From: Chamaesiphon sp. 341R_metabat_111
Lineage (GTDB): Bacteria > Cyanobacteriota > Cyanobacteriia > Cyanobacteriales > Chamaesiphonaceae
DNA: 40,410 nucleotides
Direction: 5' to 3'
NCBI GenBank assembly: GCA_025351825.1
Contig: JANXVE010000072.1
Span: 1-40,410 of the forward strand
Positions 10,514 to 19,475 of the stretch are shown here, in pieces. The notes beneath the pieces are model-generated. The model did no database searches and had not been told where the DNA came from. It saw only the letters and a list, made by a program, of their open reading frames with translations. Numbering within the stretch: position 1 is the first letter of the stretch; every line of letters starts with the position of its first letter. Made by a program: the position numbers and the translations under genes.

Positions 10514-11017
10514 TTACTTAACTAACTCAGCTCCTAGCAACTTGGTCAGGATCTGACGGCTGAGGGCTTCAATTTGAGGTTCCAACGCTGCAAAAGCAGA
10601 TTGCTTTTGCTTGTCGATTTCCTGTTGAGCCTGTTCCCGTTGAACCTGAGCTGCTTGCTGAGTTTCGGCGATTTGTCCGGCAGCAATCTTTTGAGCATCA
10701 GCCTTGGCTGTGGCAATTACAGTGTTCGCTTCACGTCGCGTTTGGGCTAGTTCTGTCTCGTACTTGGTCTTGAGTTCTTCAGCTTCGGCGAGTCTGGCTT
10801 TAGCTTCGCCCAGACCACCGCGAATGTAGTCAGCTCGATCGTCTAATACTTTACCAAGGGGCTTGTAAAACAGTGCGTCTAGAACAAGTACCAAAACGAC
10901 GAGTTGAATCATCATCAGTGGTAATGTCGCATCAAAGTCAAACAGCTTACCCTTCTCTTCTACTTCCTCTACTACTGCTACGGCTGTCGTCAACAGTAGT
11001 GACCATTGTGAGATCAT
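10514..11017 (-). CDS. atpG: F0F1 ATP synthase b' subunit
   Basis: 167 residues from the chosen ATG at 11015-11017 (atpG in cyanobacterial naming, sometimes atpF2). The open frame continues upstream to 11119, but that extension ([12 protein letters not shown]...) is unlike the family. The chosen start gives the familiar short N-terminus [11 protein letters not shown] and has a good AAGGAAAG ribosome binding site. A membrane segment follows at about residues 37-55 ([17 protein letters not shown]), then [18 protein letters not shown], the conserved b' motif, and a long stalk helix. It forms the peripheral stalk with b. Confidence 0.94.
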   Translation of the reverse strand: MISQWSLLLTTAVAVVEEVEEKGKLFDFDATLPLMMIQLVVLVLVLDALFYKPLGKVLDDRADYIRGGLGEAKARLAEAEELKTKYETELAQTRREANTVIATAKADAQKIAAGQIAETQQAAQVQREQAQQEIDKQKQSAFAALEPQIEALSRQILTKLLGAELVK

Positions 11018-11184
11018 CTTTTGTGCTTTCCTTGGAAATTTTAGGTCAGGCGGGAATCGGCAGTTTATAGAAGTCGGAATTAGGGATTCGCAGTAGGTGA
11101 CATAGGATATAACTATCAACTATCCACGATCGACTAAATTCCGATTCTTAGCTGTCCGTTCCGCTGGGTCAGTGACTGGATCGA

Positions 11185-11442
<258 letters not shown>

Positions 11443-11483
11443 TTAAAAAATTGATTGAGAGAATAGTTAGTTGAAATTTATTT

Positions 11484-11515
11484 AGTTGGGAGTTGGGAGT
11501 TGGGAGTTGGGAGTT
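11484..11515. repeat. Heptamer tandem repeat AGTTGGG
   Basis: Four full copies of AGTTGGG plus AGTT lie in the atpI-atpH spacer inside the atp operon. This is a short tandem repeat of the STRR type. Confidence 0.9.
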
Positions 11516-11526
11516 AACAGTCGTAG

Positions 11527-11565
11527 ACTATTCACTATTCACTATTCACTATTCACTATTCACTA
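11527..11565. repeat. Heptamer tandem repeat ACTATTC
   Basis: Five full copies of ACTATTC plus ACTA end just 3 bp from the stop codon of the a-subunit gene. It is a second, unrelated heptamer array in the same spacer as the AGTTGGG repeat. Confidence 0.9.
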
Positions 11566-11568
11566 AAT

Positions 11569-12327
11569 CTAGTGTTCTTCTTCGCCTTCACCATGACCTT
11601 CAAGAGCTTCATGGATGTACACACCCGCTAGTGTTGCGAACACCAGTGCTTGAATCGCACTAGTAAACAACCCTAATAGCATAACTGGGATCGGTACAAT
11701 AAACGGCACTAGTAATACTAGTACACCGACTACTAACTCATCCGCAAGAATGTTACCGAATAACCGGAAGCTCAGTGACAGCGGTTTGGTGAAGTCTTCG
11801 AGGATATTGATGGGCAGCATGAATGGTTCTGGTTCGAGATATTTAGCCATGTATCCCAAACCACGTTTGCGAAAACCTGCATAAAAATATGCGAGGGAAG
11901 TCAGCAACGCCAATGCCACAGTAGTATTGATATCATTTGTTGGCGCAGCTAGTTCACCGGATGGCAAGTGAATCAGCTTCCACGGGAGTAAGGCACCCGA
12001 CCAATTGGATAAAAAGATGAATAAAAATAAGGTACCGATAAATGGCACCCAAGGCCGATATTCCTTCTCGCCAATTTGGTCTTTAGCTAAGTTGCGGATA
12101 TACTCCAAGGCATACTCCATCAGGTTTTGGATTCCACGCGGGATGCGTTGAACATTCCGTGTTGCAGCAACTGCCGCAATCACCAGTAAGCCAATCACAA
12201 ACCAAGATGTGAGAAAAACCTGACCGTGGATTTGGAAGTTTCCCAATCGCCAATACAAATGACGACCGACTTCCAATGCCGCCAAGGGCAAGGAATTTGT
12301 GATGTTTAAACCATCTAACATGTGCAT
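11569..12327 (-). CDS. atpI: F0F1 ATP synthase a subunit
   Basis: 252 residues (atpB in E. coli). This is the stator half of the proton channel, with five to six membrane helices. It contains the conserved [36 protein letters not shown]-type block (beginning near residue 85), APTNDINTT, the essential Arg in [19 protein letters not shown], and a final helix ending in the acidic tail GEGEEEH. The first residues read MHMLDGLN; the second Met (12319-12321) is an equally plausible start. It follows atp1 after 89 bp. Confidence 0.96.
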   Translation of the reverse strand: MHMLDGLNITNSLPLAALEVGRHLYWRLGNFQIHGQVFLTSWFVIGLLVIAAVAATRNVQRIPRGIQNLMEYALEYIRNLAKDQIGEKEYRPWVPFIGTLFLFIFLSNWSGALLPWKLIHLPSGELAAPTNDINTTVALALLTSLAYFYAGFRKRGLGYMAKYLEPEPFMLPINILEDFTKPLSLSFRLFGNILADELVVGVLVLLVPFIVPIPVMLLGLFTSAIQALVFATLAGVYIHEALEGHGEGEEEH

Positions 12328-12416
12328 CTAGGAGCTGTATTGCCGCGATTGTTTACCAATCAAAAATATGTTGCAATTGGTGGTCTATCCTAACGTCTGA
12401 CTAAAATCTATTGAAT

Positions 12417-12860
12417 TTAATCATCGATCGAGAGTATCCGCACGAGGTATACAAGTAGAGCTGCTTTGTAGGTCAAAAAACCCAGAAAGACTGGCAGAAT
12501 CTGTAACTGGTTCCACTTTGCCGCAACGAGCATCAAGACTATTACTAGGGCTTGACGATTGAAGCTCAACTTCATGGTTTCAGTACCAAGGCGATCGACA
12601 TCTCTTGCTAGCAGTCTCAAGTAAACTACTCCTGTGACCGCACCCAATAGGTAATTGCCAGCAATCTTCCAACCATAGAAATAAACTACAGCAGAAAACG
12701 CCAGAGCAGTGATTGCTAGAGTGATCAGATACAACTCTTGTTTGAGCTGTTGATACTCACCCATCGAGTTCTCTGACGACCCAACTACAGTAGATTGCTC
12801 GATTGTAGTTTCCCTGCCGACTAATTCGGTCAGGTGAGGTGTTTCATCAGTAGAGTTCAC
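12417..12860 (-). CDS. atp1: ATP synthase subunit I (Atp1/AtpI-like assembly factor)
   Basis: 147 residues. A hydrophilic N-terminus of about 40 residues is followed by four predicted membrane helices ([70 protein letters not shown]). Being first in the operon, just upstream of the a subunit, identifies it as the poorly conserved Atp1/subunit I, a helper in c-ring or Fo assembly. The 212-bp spacer upstream is shared with the divergent Ycf37-like gene and should hold the operon promoter, which I could not pinpoint. Confidence 0.85.
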   Translation of the reverse strand: MNSTDETPHLTELVGRETTIEQSTVVGSSENSMGEYQQLKQELYLITLAITALAFSAVVYFYGWKIAGNYLLGAVTGVVYLRLLARDVDRLGTETMKLSFNRQALVIVLMLVAAKWNQLQILPVFLGFLTYKAALLVYLVRILSIDD

Positions 12861-13072
12861 AGTAGTTTGGTGTTGTTTGAGCCTGTCAGACCACCGTTAA
12901 TTGTATCATCGCGCGGCAACAATACTTAAACTAAATTTGCCTGGAGATTTTTTTGGGACTGGGTTAATAGTTATCAAGGGATGGGATGCTGTGATTTGAG
13001 GCAAGTTATCATAGGTAACTGGGTATTGGGTGAATCGACCCCAGCCATTAATTCACTCACAACGGCTTAATC

Positions 13073-13621
13073 ATGGACTTTTCAGACAAAAACCTCCTCA
13101 CGGCATACCTTGGCGCATTTCTACTGTTATTGAGTGTTGCGGCATTCTTCATCATCAAACAAATTCTCAAGACGCAGAAAATTGAGAATGCGCTGAGAAG
13201 ACTAGAAAAAAAACTTAAGAATGAGCGTGGTACCATCCCTGAGTATTATGAATTGGGCAGCATTTATCTCGAAAAGAAAATGTACACACAAGCGATCGCG
13301 ATGCTCAAAAAAGCAATTAAAGTTGAGGATGGTGATGAGGCTCCAGAGATGTCTCCGGTTCACAACGCTTTGGGGTATGCCTACTTCGGTCAAGAGCAAT
13401 ATGACCTAGCAATTCGGCAATACAAGGAAGCAATCAAACTCGAACCTGACTATGTGATGGCAATGAACAATCTCGGCCACGCTTACGAACAGAAGAAGCT
13501 GATGAGTCAGGCATTGGGCATCTATGAGGACGCTTTGGCACTAGAGCCAGATAATGACACAGCTAAACGTCGGAGTGAATCATTGCGTCGTCGATTGATT
13601 GTCAGCAGTAAGTCAGATTAG
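13073..13621 (+). CDS. Ycf37-like TPR protein, probable photosystem I assembly factor
   Basis: 182 residues. One membrane helix at about residues 9-28 (AYLGAFLLLLSVAAFFIIKQIL) is followed by a basic linker (ALRRLEKKLKNERG) and three TPR units: YYELGSIYLEKKMYTQAIAMLKKAIK, HNALGYAYFGQEQYDLAIRQYKEAIKLEPDY and MNNLGHAYEQKKLMSQALGIYEDALALEPDN. This single-span-plus-three-TPR design and the wording match Ycf37 (Pyg7 in plants), a thylakoid protein that supports photosystem I assembly or stability. The call rests on architecture and remembered family sequence. A generic membrane TPR protein is the alternative. Confidence 0.75.
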   Translation: MDFSDKNLLTAYLGAFLLLLSVAAFFIIKQILKTQKIENALRRLEKKLKNERGTIPEYYELGSIYLEKKMYTQAIAMLKKAIKVEDGDEAPEMSPVHNALGYAYFGQEQYDLAIRQYKEAIKLEPDYVMAMNNLGHAYEQKKLMSQALGIYEDALALEPDNDTAKRRSESLRRRLIVSSKSD

Positions 13622-13641
13622 TTGTAAATTAATGGAGTTGC

Positions 13642-13676
13642 TGCGTAGATTTTACCCCATCCCAACCCTCCCCTTT
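13642..13676. repeat. Fragment of a C-rich dispersed repeat
   Basis: The wording TGCGTAGATTTTACCCCATC, then CCAACCCTCCCC, resembles the complement of the end of the atpA-gamma spacer (7620-7657) and a stretch near 37525-37556. The three look like remnants of one dispersed repeat family. Confidence 0.45.
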
Positions 13677-13708
13677 TTAATGGAAGGAGCAAGAATGATC
13701 CTCGATAA

Positions 13709-14558
<850 letters not shown>

Positions 14559-14620
14559 CGAGATAGATTTGTTGATTTGTTGATTGGGTGGAAAAATGAA
14601 ACCCAACACACTCAAATCAA

Positions 14621-14659
14621 AAAGCCCACACTAGTTAAATTCTAGTGTGAGCTTTTTTT
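14621..14659 (+). terminator. Rho-independent terminator of fabG
   Basis: The arms AGCCCACACTAG (14623-14634) and CTAGTGTGAGCT (14642-14653) pair with one mismatch around a seven-base loop, followed by a T-run. The A-run on the left could make it weakly bidirectional for ftsH. Confidence 0.8.
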
Positions 14660-14728
14660 AACGATCGAATTAGTAGCTAGCTAAGTTCCATCTCTGTAAG
14701 AGAATTGTTTTTGAGATGAGGATTTAAA

Positions 14729-14866
14729 CTCACATTCCGCACTTCAAGTCAATCAGCGGTTAAAACCGCTGCTGATGTTGCAAAGTCCGCCTACGCGGAC
14801 TAAATTTATTAGTCCGAGTAGGCGGACTTTGCAGTATGAGCGACGATTTCAATCGTGCGGAATGTG
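14729..14866. mobile_element. MITE-like element with 12-bp inverted ends and 8-bp duplication
   Basis: Perfect terminal repeats CACATTCCGCAC (14731-14742) and GTGCGGAATGTG (14855-14866) enclose nested hairpins. One is AGCGGTT/AACCGCT. Another has 24-bp arms at about 14780-14803 and 14809-14832 with a single mismatch. The direct repeat GATTTAAA flanks the element on both sides (14721-14728 and 14867-14874), as expected for a target-site duplication. It encodes no protein, so it would be a non-autonomous transposon derivative. Confidence 0.75.
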
Positions 14867-14893
14867 GATTTAAAACCCACTCCAAAAACTTAG

Positions 14894-14932
14894 CTATCAA
14901 CTATCAACTATCAACTATCAACTAAATTAAGC
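14894..14932. repeat. Right arm of the fabG/ftsH inverted repeat
   Basis: This is the exact reverse complement of 14513-14551: four CTATCAA-type heptamers followed by the complement of the ftsH stop codon and last Ala codon. The two gene ends share last codon, stop codon and 3' flank. Confidence 0.9.
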
Positions 14933-16774
14933 GATTCCAGCCATCGTGACATCGTTGGCAGCAAGTAGATCCTGGAGTTCTTCGGAATCAACAGTTTCTT
15001 TGTCAACTAGCATGTTTGCTAACTTGTCGAGGATGAATTTGTTACCGACTAAAACGTCCTTGGCGCGACGATAAGCTTCTGCTACCAATACGCTGACTTC
15101 ATCATCAATCAGTGCCGCAGTCTCTTCGGAGAAGTCCCGCTCAGAAGCAATGTCGCGACCGAGGAACATGTTTCCTTGTTGACGACCGAGGGCGACGGGG
15201 CCGAGCTTCTCGCTCATGCCGTAGCGCATCACCATTTGACGAGCTACACGAGCGACCTGCTGGAGGTCACTGGAGGCACCTGTAGTTACTTCTTCTTCAC
15301 CAAAGATGATTTCTTCAGCAATCCGACCACCGAGGGCGACAGCCATTTGATTTTGGAGGTAGGAGCGGCTGTATAAACCAGATTCCATCCGATCTTCACT
15401 AGGGGTAAACCAAGTTAGACCACCAGCATTACCACGGGGGATGATGCTAATTTTTTGGACGGGATCGTAGTCAGGCATTAAGGCACCGACTAGGGCGTGA
15501 CCAGCTTCATGGTAAGCAACAAGGGTTTTACGTTTTTCGCTCATTACACGGTCTTTCTTCTCAGGACCAGCCAAGATCCGATCGATCGCATCGTTGACTT
15601 CATCCATCGAGATTTCGGTCAAGCTGCGACGGGCGGCGAGAATTGCCGACTCATTCAAGAGGTTGGCTAAGTCTGCACCTGTAAAGCCAGGAGTCCGACG
15701 AGAAATCCGTTCGAGATCGACATCCTTGGCGAGTGTTTTGCCACGGGCGTGAACATTGAGGATTTCGAGACGACCAGCGTAATCAGGACGATCGACTACA
15801 ACTTGGCGATCGAATCGACCTGGACGGAGTAGCGCGGAATCCAGTACGTCAGGACGGTTGGTAGCAGCGATAATAATAATCCCTGTATTGCCTTCAAATC
15901 CATCCATCTCGGTCAGTAATTGGTTGAGCGTTTGTTCCCGCTCATCGTTACCACCACCGAGTCCTGCACCACGTTGACGACCCACTGCATCAATTTCATC
16001 GATGAAGACGATACAAGGAGCTTGCGCTTTGGCTTGTTCAAACAAGTCCCGCACGCGAGATGCACCCACACCGACGAACATTTCGACGAATTCTGAACCG
16101 GAAATACTAAAGAATGGTACGCCAGCTTCGCCTGCAACTGCACGAGCCAAGAGGGTTTTACCTGTACCTGGAGGGCCAACTAACAAGACACCTTTAGGAA
16201 TTTTGGCACCTAAAGCAGTAAATCGGTCGGCATTTTTGAGGAAGTCTACAACTTCAGTCAATTCCAACTTGGCTTGTTCGATCCCGGCAACATCACCAAA
16301 GGTGATCTGGGTTTGGGGTTCCATTTGGACGCGGGCTTTGGATTTACCAAAGTTCATCGCTTGATTGCCTGGGCCGCTCTGAGCGCGACGTAGCAGGAAG
16401 AATAAACCGACTAGTAGGAGTACGGGGAAGAATAGGTTACTGAGTACGCGGAACCAGACGCTTTCGTCACTGGTAGGCAGAACATAGATGTTGCCTTTGA
16501 CGTTTTTGGTGAGAATTTCGACTAGCTGGTTGTCGTTGGGTGGTAAATTGACGATCGCTTTAGTACCGTCTTTAGCCTGAATTTGAGCCTTGCTCCGATC
16601 GGCACTCAAGCCGACATTCTCAATCTCACCACGTTTGACCTCTTGAATAAACTGACTATATTTCAGTGTTTTCTGGGCTGGGGCTGGCTTTTCAAGGAAT
16701 GTCGTCGCTAAAGCGATCGCCACAACTGCCAACAGGACATACAGTCCAGCATTTCTCCACCGCTTGTTATTCAC
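14927..16774 (-). CDS. ftsH: ATP-dependent zinc metalloprotease FtsH
   Basis: 615 residues, full length. It is a membrane-anchored AAA+ protease; in cyanobacteria the FtsH hexamers degrade damaged photosystem II D1 protein and other membrane targets. Two membrane helices lie at about residues 9-26 and 110-128. The AAA module contains GPPGTGKT (Walker A), [15 protein letters not shown] (Walker B), the second region of homology ([18 protein letters not shown]), and the pore motif [13 protein letters not shown]. The protease part has the zinc site HEAGH, and the distal Asp lies in the ATTGASSDL-like block. Which cyanobacterial paralogue (FtsH1-4) it is cannot be settled here. Confidence 0.97.
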   Translation of the reverse strand: MNNKRWRNAGLYVLLAVVAIALATTFLEKPAPAQKTLKYSQFIQEVKRGEIENVGLSADRSKAQIQAKDGTKAIVNLPPNDNQLVEILTKNVKGNIYVLPTSDESVWFRVLSNLFFPVLLLVGLFFLLRRAQSGPGNQAMNFGKSKARVQMEPQTQITFGDVAGIEQAKLELTEVVDFLKNADRFTALGAKIPKGVLLVGPPGTGKTLLARAVAGEAGVPFFSISGSEFVEMFVGVGASRVRDLFEQAKAQAPCIVFIDEIDAVGRQRGAGLGGGNDEREQTLNQLLTEMDGFEGNTGIIIIAATNRPDVLDSALLRPGRFDRQVVVDRPDYAGRLEILNVHARGKTLAKDVDLERISRRTPGFTGADLANLLNESAILAARRSLTEISMDEVNDAIDRILAGPEKKDRVMSEKRKTLVAYHEAGHALVGALMPDYDPVQKISIIPRGNAGGLTWFTPSEDRMESGLYSRSYLQNQMAVALGGRIAEEIIFGEEEVTTGASSDLQQVARVARQMVMRYGMSEKLGPVALGRQQGNMFLGRDIASERDFSEETAALIDDEVSVLVAEAYRRAKDVLVGNKFILDKLANMLVDKETVDSEELQDLLAANDVTMAGIA

Positions 16775-16944
16775 TCCGATCGTTCTCCTATATGATTGAT
16801 TTGTGACTTGTAACTGTTGACAGTGCTTGATGATTACATCTTACTAACTGTCGTTTCCTCCAGTTACGCGCCGCCAATAGTCTGGCTTAATTTATCTTTA
16901 TTAACTTATGTTAACCTTTCTCTCATTTTATTGAAAGGGTTTCC

Positions 16945-16970
16945 ATTCATTTCCATTCGTTTCCATTCAA
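16945..16970. repeat. Short direct repeat TTTCCATTC
   Basis: Three near-copies of TTTCCATTC(A/G) lie in the spacer between ftsH and the PabC-like gene. They are a small tandem repeat with no evident function. Confidence 0.6.
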
Positions 16971-16979
16971 TTAGCATCC

Positions 16980-17804
16980 CTAATGAGTAGGGATAAATTT
17001 AGCTGCTAACCACTTCATCATTGAATGTTTAGCTTCATATTCTAGTTTACCCACCGGAGTGAGCACAGTATGAATCGGGATCGGGTGGATTACCGAATTG
17101 CTATAGCCGATCGAGTCCAAGTCTTTGACCCACTCTGGATTCCAGTCGATTTCAATCACCGATTTATTTTCCCGCTGGAGGAGGTTGATAATTTGCGATC
17201 GAGCAATTCCAGGTAGGATGCCAGCACTTAGTGGTGGTGTATACCAGCAGCCGTCGCGGTAGCCCCAGAGGTTGCCAGTTGTTGTTTCGAGCCATTCACC
17301 TCGATCGTTTGTTAAGATTGCTTCCTGAATATTTTGGTTCCGCGCCTGTTGGAGAGCTAGCCACGGTGCAAGATAGTTACCTGTTTTGTGTTGAGGCAGG
17401 GAGCGAGTAAATTGCCGATCTGCAATGATTGCGGTGACACCTTCTGTTTGCCAGATGGCTAAGTTTGGCGGTAAATCGCGTCCGGTAATTAATTCTCGTC
17501 CATCGGGGAAGATCGCGATCCGCAAAACGGGAAATGCTGGGGTTAGAAGCTGCACACCCGATCGAACTTGTTCCCAATTAGGTTGAATCCAGCCAAGATC
17601 CTTGATCGACAATCCTAACCTATCGCAGTGAAGATCGATCGTAGCCCCAAGAAACCCGACTTTTTGGAAAAGTCGGGTTTCTGTCCCCACAATTTCATCG
17701 GTTCTGAAAGTAGTAAATACTGTCGCCCCATATAGCAAGCCAGGATCGCTAATGTCTAGCTTGATGATTTGAGACTCGATCGATTCACCACAGTACCAAT
17801 ACAT
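16980..17804 (-). CDS. pabC: Class IV aminotransferase fold enzyme, likely aminodeoxychorismate lyase
   Basis: 274 residues. It is a PLP-dependent fold-type IV protein. The PLP lysine lies in HKTGNYLAPWLALQQA near residue 140, followed by EAILTNDRGEWLETTTGNLW and LSAGILPGIARSQIINLL, which bind the cofactor. The size and the N-terminus (DPGLLYGATVFTTFR) fit PabC, which releases 4-aminobenzoate and pyruvate for folate; branched-chain or D-amino-acid aminotransferases are alternatives. Residues 41-52 (TETRLFQKVGFL) are encoded by a 33-bp palindromic repeat sitting in frame. It is transcribed divergently from the neighbouring Uma2 gene. Confidence 0.75.
   Translation of the reverse strand: MYWYCGESIESQIIKLDISDPGLLYGATVFTTFRTDEIVGTETRLFQKVGFLGATIDLHCDRLGLSIKDLGWIQPNWEQVRSGVQLLTPAFPVLRIAIFPDGRELITGRDLPPNLAIWQTEGVTAIIADRQFTRSLPQHKTGNYLAPWLALQQARNQNIQEAILTNDRGEWLETTTGNLWGYRDGCWYTPPLSAGILPGIARSQIINLLQRENKSVIEIDWNPEWVKDLDSIGYSNSVIHPIPIHTVLTPVGKLEYEAKHSMMKWLAAKFIPTH
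17650..17682. repeat. Palindromic repeat inside the PabC-like coding region
   Basis: Perfect 15-bp arms, AGAAACCCGACTTTT and its complement, surround the loop TGG. The total is 33 bp, exactly eleven codons, so the reading frame is kept. The wording resembles AGAAACCC-type dispersed palindromes I associate with cyanobacterial intergenic DNA. Confidence 0.85.
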
Positions 17805-17848
17805 ATCAAGAACTTGCTAAAATAGTGGTGAGTTTGAGGACATCAGCG

Positions 17849-18400
17849 ATGACAGTTACTACCGCAAAGTGGACAATCGAGGAATATCATCAATTAGTCG
17901 AAACCGGAATACTAGACGATAAACGAGTAGAGTTATTACAGGGAATCATCGTCGATATGCCACCAGAGGGAATGCCTCATGCTGTTTATTGTACCGAATC
18001 AGTTAGTTATCTTCGACAACTATTAGGAAGTAGAGCAGCAGTCCGCGAAGCCCACCCGATTACGCTCCCGAATGACTCCGAGCCAGAGCCAGATATTGCT
18101 ATTGTTCGTGTACCCAGCCGTCAATATCTAGCGCACCATCCATATCCAGCCGATATCTTTTGGCTAATTGAATATGCAGACAGTACCCTAAAAAAAGATC
18201 TCAACGACAAAAAGCGGGTGTACGCTGAAGCCGGAATTCAGGAGTATTGGGTGGTGAATCTACATGCATCTGAGTTAATTGTATTTGGCGATTTGGTACA
18301 GAACGTTTATCAATCTGAAACCATTTTAGCTGCTGGGAATATTTCGCCTCGATCGTTCCCCGATCTTCAGATTGATGTCAGCAAATTATTCACTATTTAA
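17849..18400 (+). CDS. Uma2 family putative endonuclease (DUF820)
   Basis: 183 residues from the ATG at 17849, which follows a TTTGAGG ribosome-binding-like stretch; the frame could also begin with GTG at 17825. Uma2 features are WTIEEYHQLVETGILDDKRVELLQGIIVDM (with the conserved Glu), PEPDIAIVRVP (active-site Asp), FWLIEYADSTLKKDLNDKKRVYAEAGIQEYWVVNL (Glu plus Lys of the PD-(D/E)xK core), and a short C-terminal strand region. This copy keeps the complete core motif. It ends 13 bp before nadC; no functional link is known. Confidence 0.87.
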   Translation: MTVTTAKWTIEEYHQLVETGILDDKRVELLQGIIVDMPPEGMPHAVYCTESVSYLRQLLGSRAAVREAHPITLPNDSEPEPDIAIVRVPSRQYLAHHPYPADIFWLIEYADSTLKKDLNDKKRVYAEAGIQEYWVVNLHASELIVFGDLVQNVYQSETILAAGNISPRSFPDLQIDVSKLFTI

Positions 18401-18413
18401 TCGATATCTCTCA

Positions 18414-19274
18414 ATGACTTCAACCCTTCCCCCTTGGATAGTTCTAGACTCCCACCTGATTCAATGGCTCCAAGAAGATATCGGCAGAGGAGATCGAAGC
18501 ACCCAAGGTTTACCGAATATCGATCGAGTTGCCACAGCTACCTGGATCGCCAAGGAAGCGGGGATAATCGCGGCTCTACCAGTTGCCAAGCGAGTTTTTG
18601 AACTACTAAACCCCCAAGCTAAATTCGAGCTGCTAGTCGCTGAGGGAGAAACTTGTGAATCGGGACAGTCGATCGCCAAAATCACTGCCGATCTGGGTAC
18701 ACTCTTGATGGGCGAACGAACAGCCTTAAATCTAGCCATGCGCCTGAGTGGGATTGCTACAGCTACGCGCAGGTATGTAGACTGTATCGCGGATCTACCC
18801 ACTCAATTAGTTGACACCCGTAAAACGACCCCTGGTTTGCGCCTACTTGAAAAATATGCAACTACCGTCGGCGGTGGAATCAATCACCGTGTGGGTTTGG
18901 ATGATGCCGTAATGATCAAGGATAATCACATTGCCGCAGCAGGGGGAATTAGATTGGCGATCGACAGCGTTCGACTCAGTATGCCCTATCCACTGACGAT
19001 CGAAGTAGAAACCGAATCCCTAGAGCAGGTGCAAGAAGCGATCGATTGTCATGCAGATATTATCATGCTTGATAACATGCATCCAGATCTGATGCGTCAA
19101 GCAGTAGCCATGATTCGCCAATCTAATGAACGGATCGAGATTGAAGCATCGGGAAATATTACCCTAACAACTATTCGTCAAGTTGCTGAAACTGGAGTCG
19201 ATTATATCTCCACCAGCGCGCCGATTACTCGATCGCACTGGCTGGATCTAAGTATGCGAATTTCAACTTGTTAA
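18414..19274 (+). CDS. nadC: Nicotinate-nucleotide pyrophosphorylase (quinolinate phosphoribosyltransferase)
   Basis: 286 residues from the ATG at 18414; an upstream in-frame extension to 18372 overlaps the Uma2 gene and is unlikely. NadC joins quinolinate and PRPP to give nicotinate mononucleotide in de novo NAD synthesis. Landmarks are LQEDIGRGDRST, GERTALNLAMRLSGIATATRRYV, the substrate-binding DTRKTTPGLRLLEKYA, GGGINHRVGLDDAVMIKDNHI, IEVETESL, IIMLDNM and EASGNI. All are standard. The stop codon overlaps the first two bases of an inverted-repeat element. Confidence 0.96.
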   Translation: MTSTLPPWIVLDSHLIQWLQEDIGRGDRSTQGLPNIDRVATATWIAKEAGIIAALPVAKRVFELLNPQAKFELLVAEGETCESGQSIAKITADLGTLLMGERTALNLAMRLSGIATATRRYVDCIADLPTQLVDTRKTTPGLRLLEKYATTVGGGINHRVGLDDAVMIKDNHIAAAGGIRLAIDSVRLSMPYPLTIEVETESLEQVQEAIDCHADIIMLDNMHPDLMRQAVAMIRQSNERIEIEASGNITLTTIRQVAETGVDYISTSAPITRSHWLDLSMRISTC

Positions 19275-19433
19275 CTCACATCTTGCACTAGTACCGAGAT
19301 ATTGGTACTAAGCGTAGATCTTAGGGTACCCATGAAGGGCACCCCTACAAGCTACCTGTAGGGGTGCCCCTTGTGGGTACCCTAAAATCCATGCTTAGTA
19401 CTAGTCTGTACGTATTGGTTCAAGATGTGAGTT
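19273..19433. mobile_element. MITE-like inverted-repeat element after nadC
   Basis: Perfect 13-bp ends AACTCACATCTTG (19273-19285) and CAAGATGTGAGTT (19421-19433) enclose nested stems. The inner arms read TTAGGGTACCCA and AAGGGCACCCCTACA against their complements, and an outer GTACTAAGC arm also pairs. It is non-coding, about 161 bp, and most of its length can fold into one hairpin. It begins inside the nadC stop codon. No clear target duplication was found. Confidence 0.65.
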
Positions 19434-19475
19434 GATACTAGTCAGTCCTCCTACACCCCCCACACCAAAAATCAC

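Noticed and set aside
11018-11119. Longer N-terminus for the b' subunit
   Set aside because: The extension is not family-like, and the downstream ATG has a good ribosome binding site and gives the standard length.
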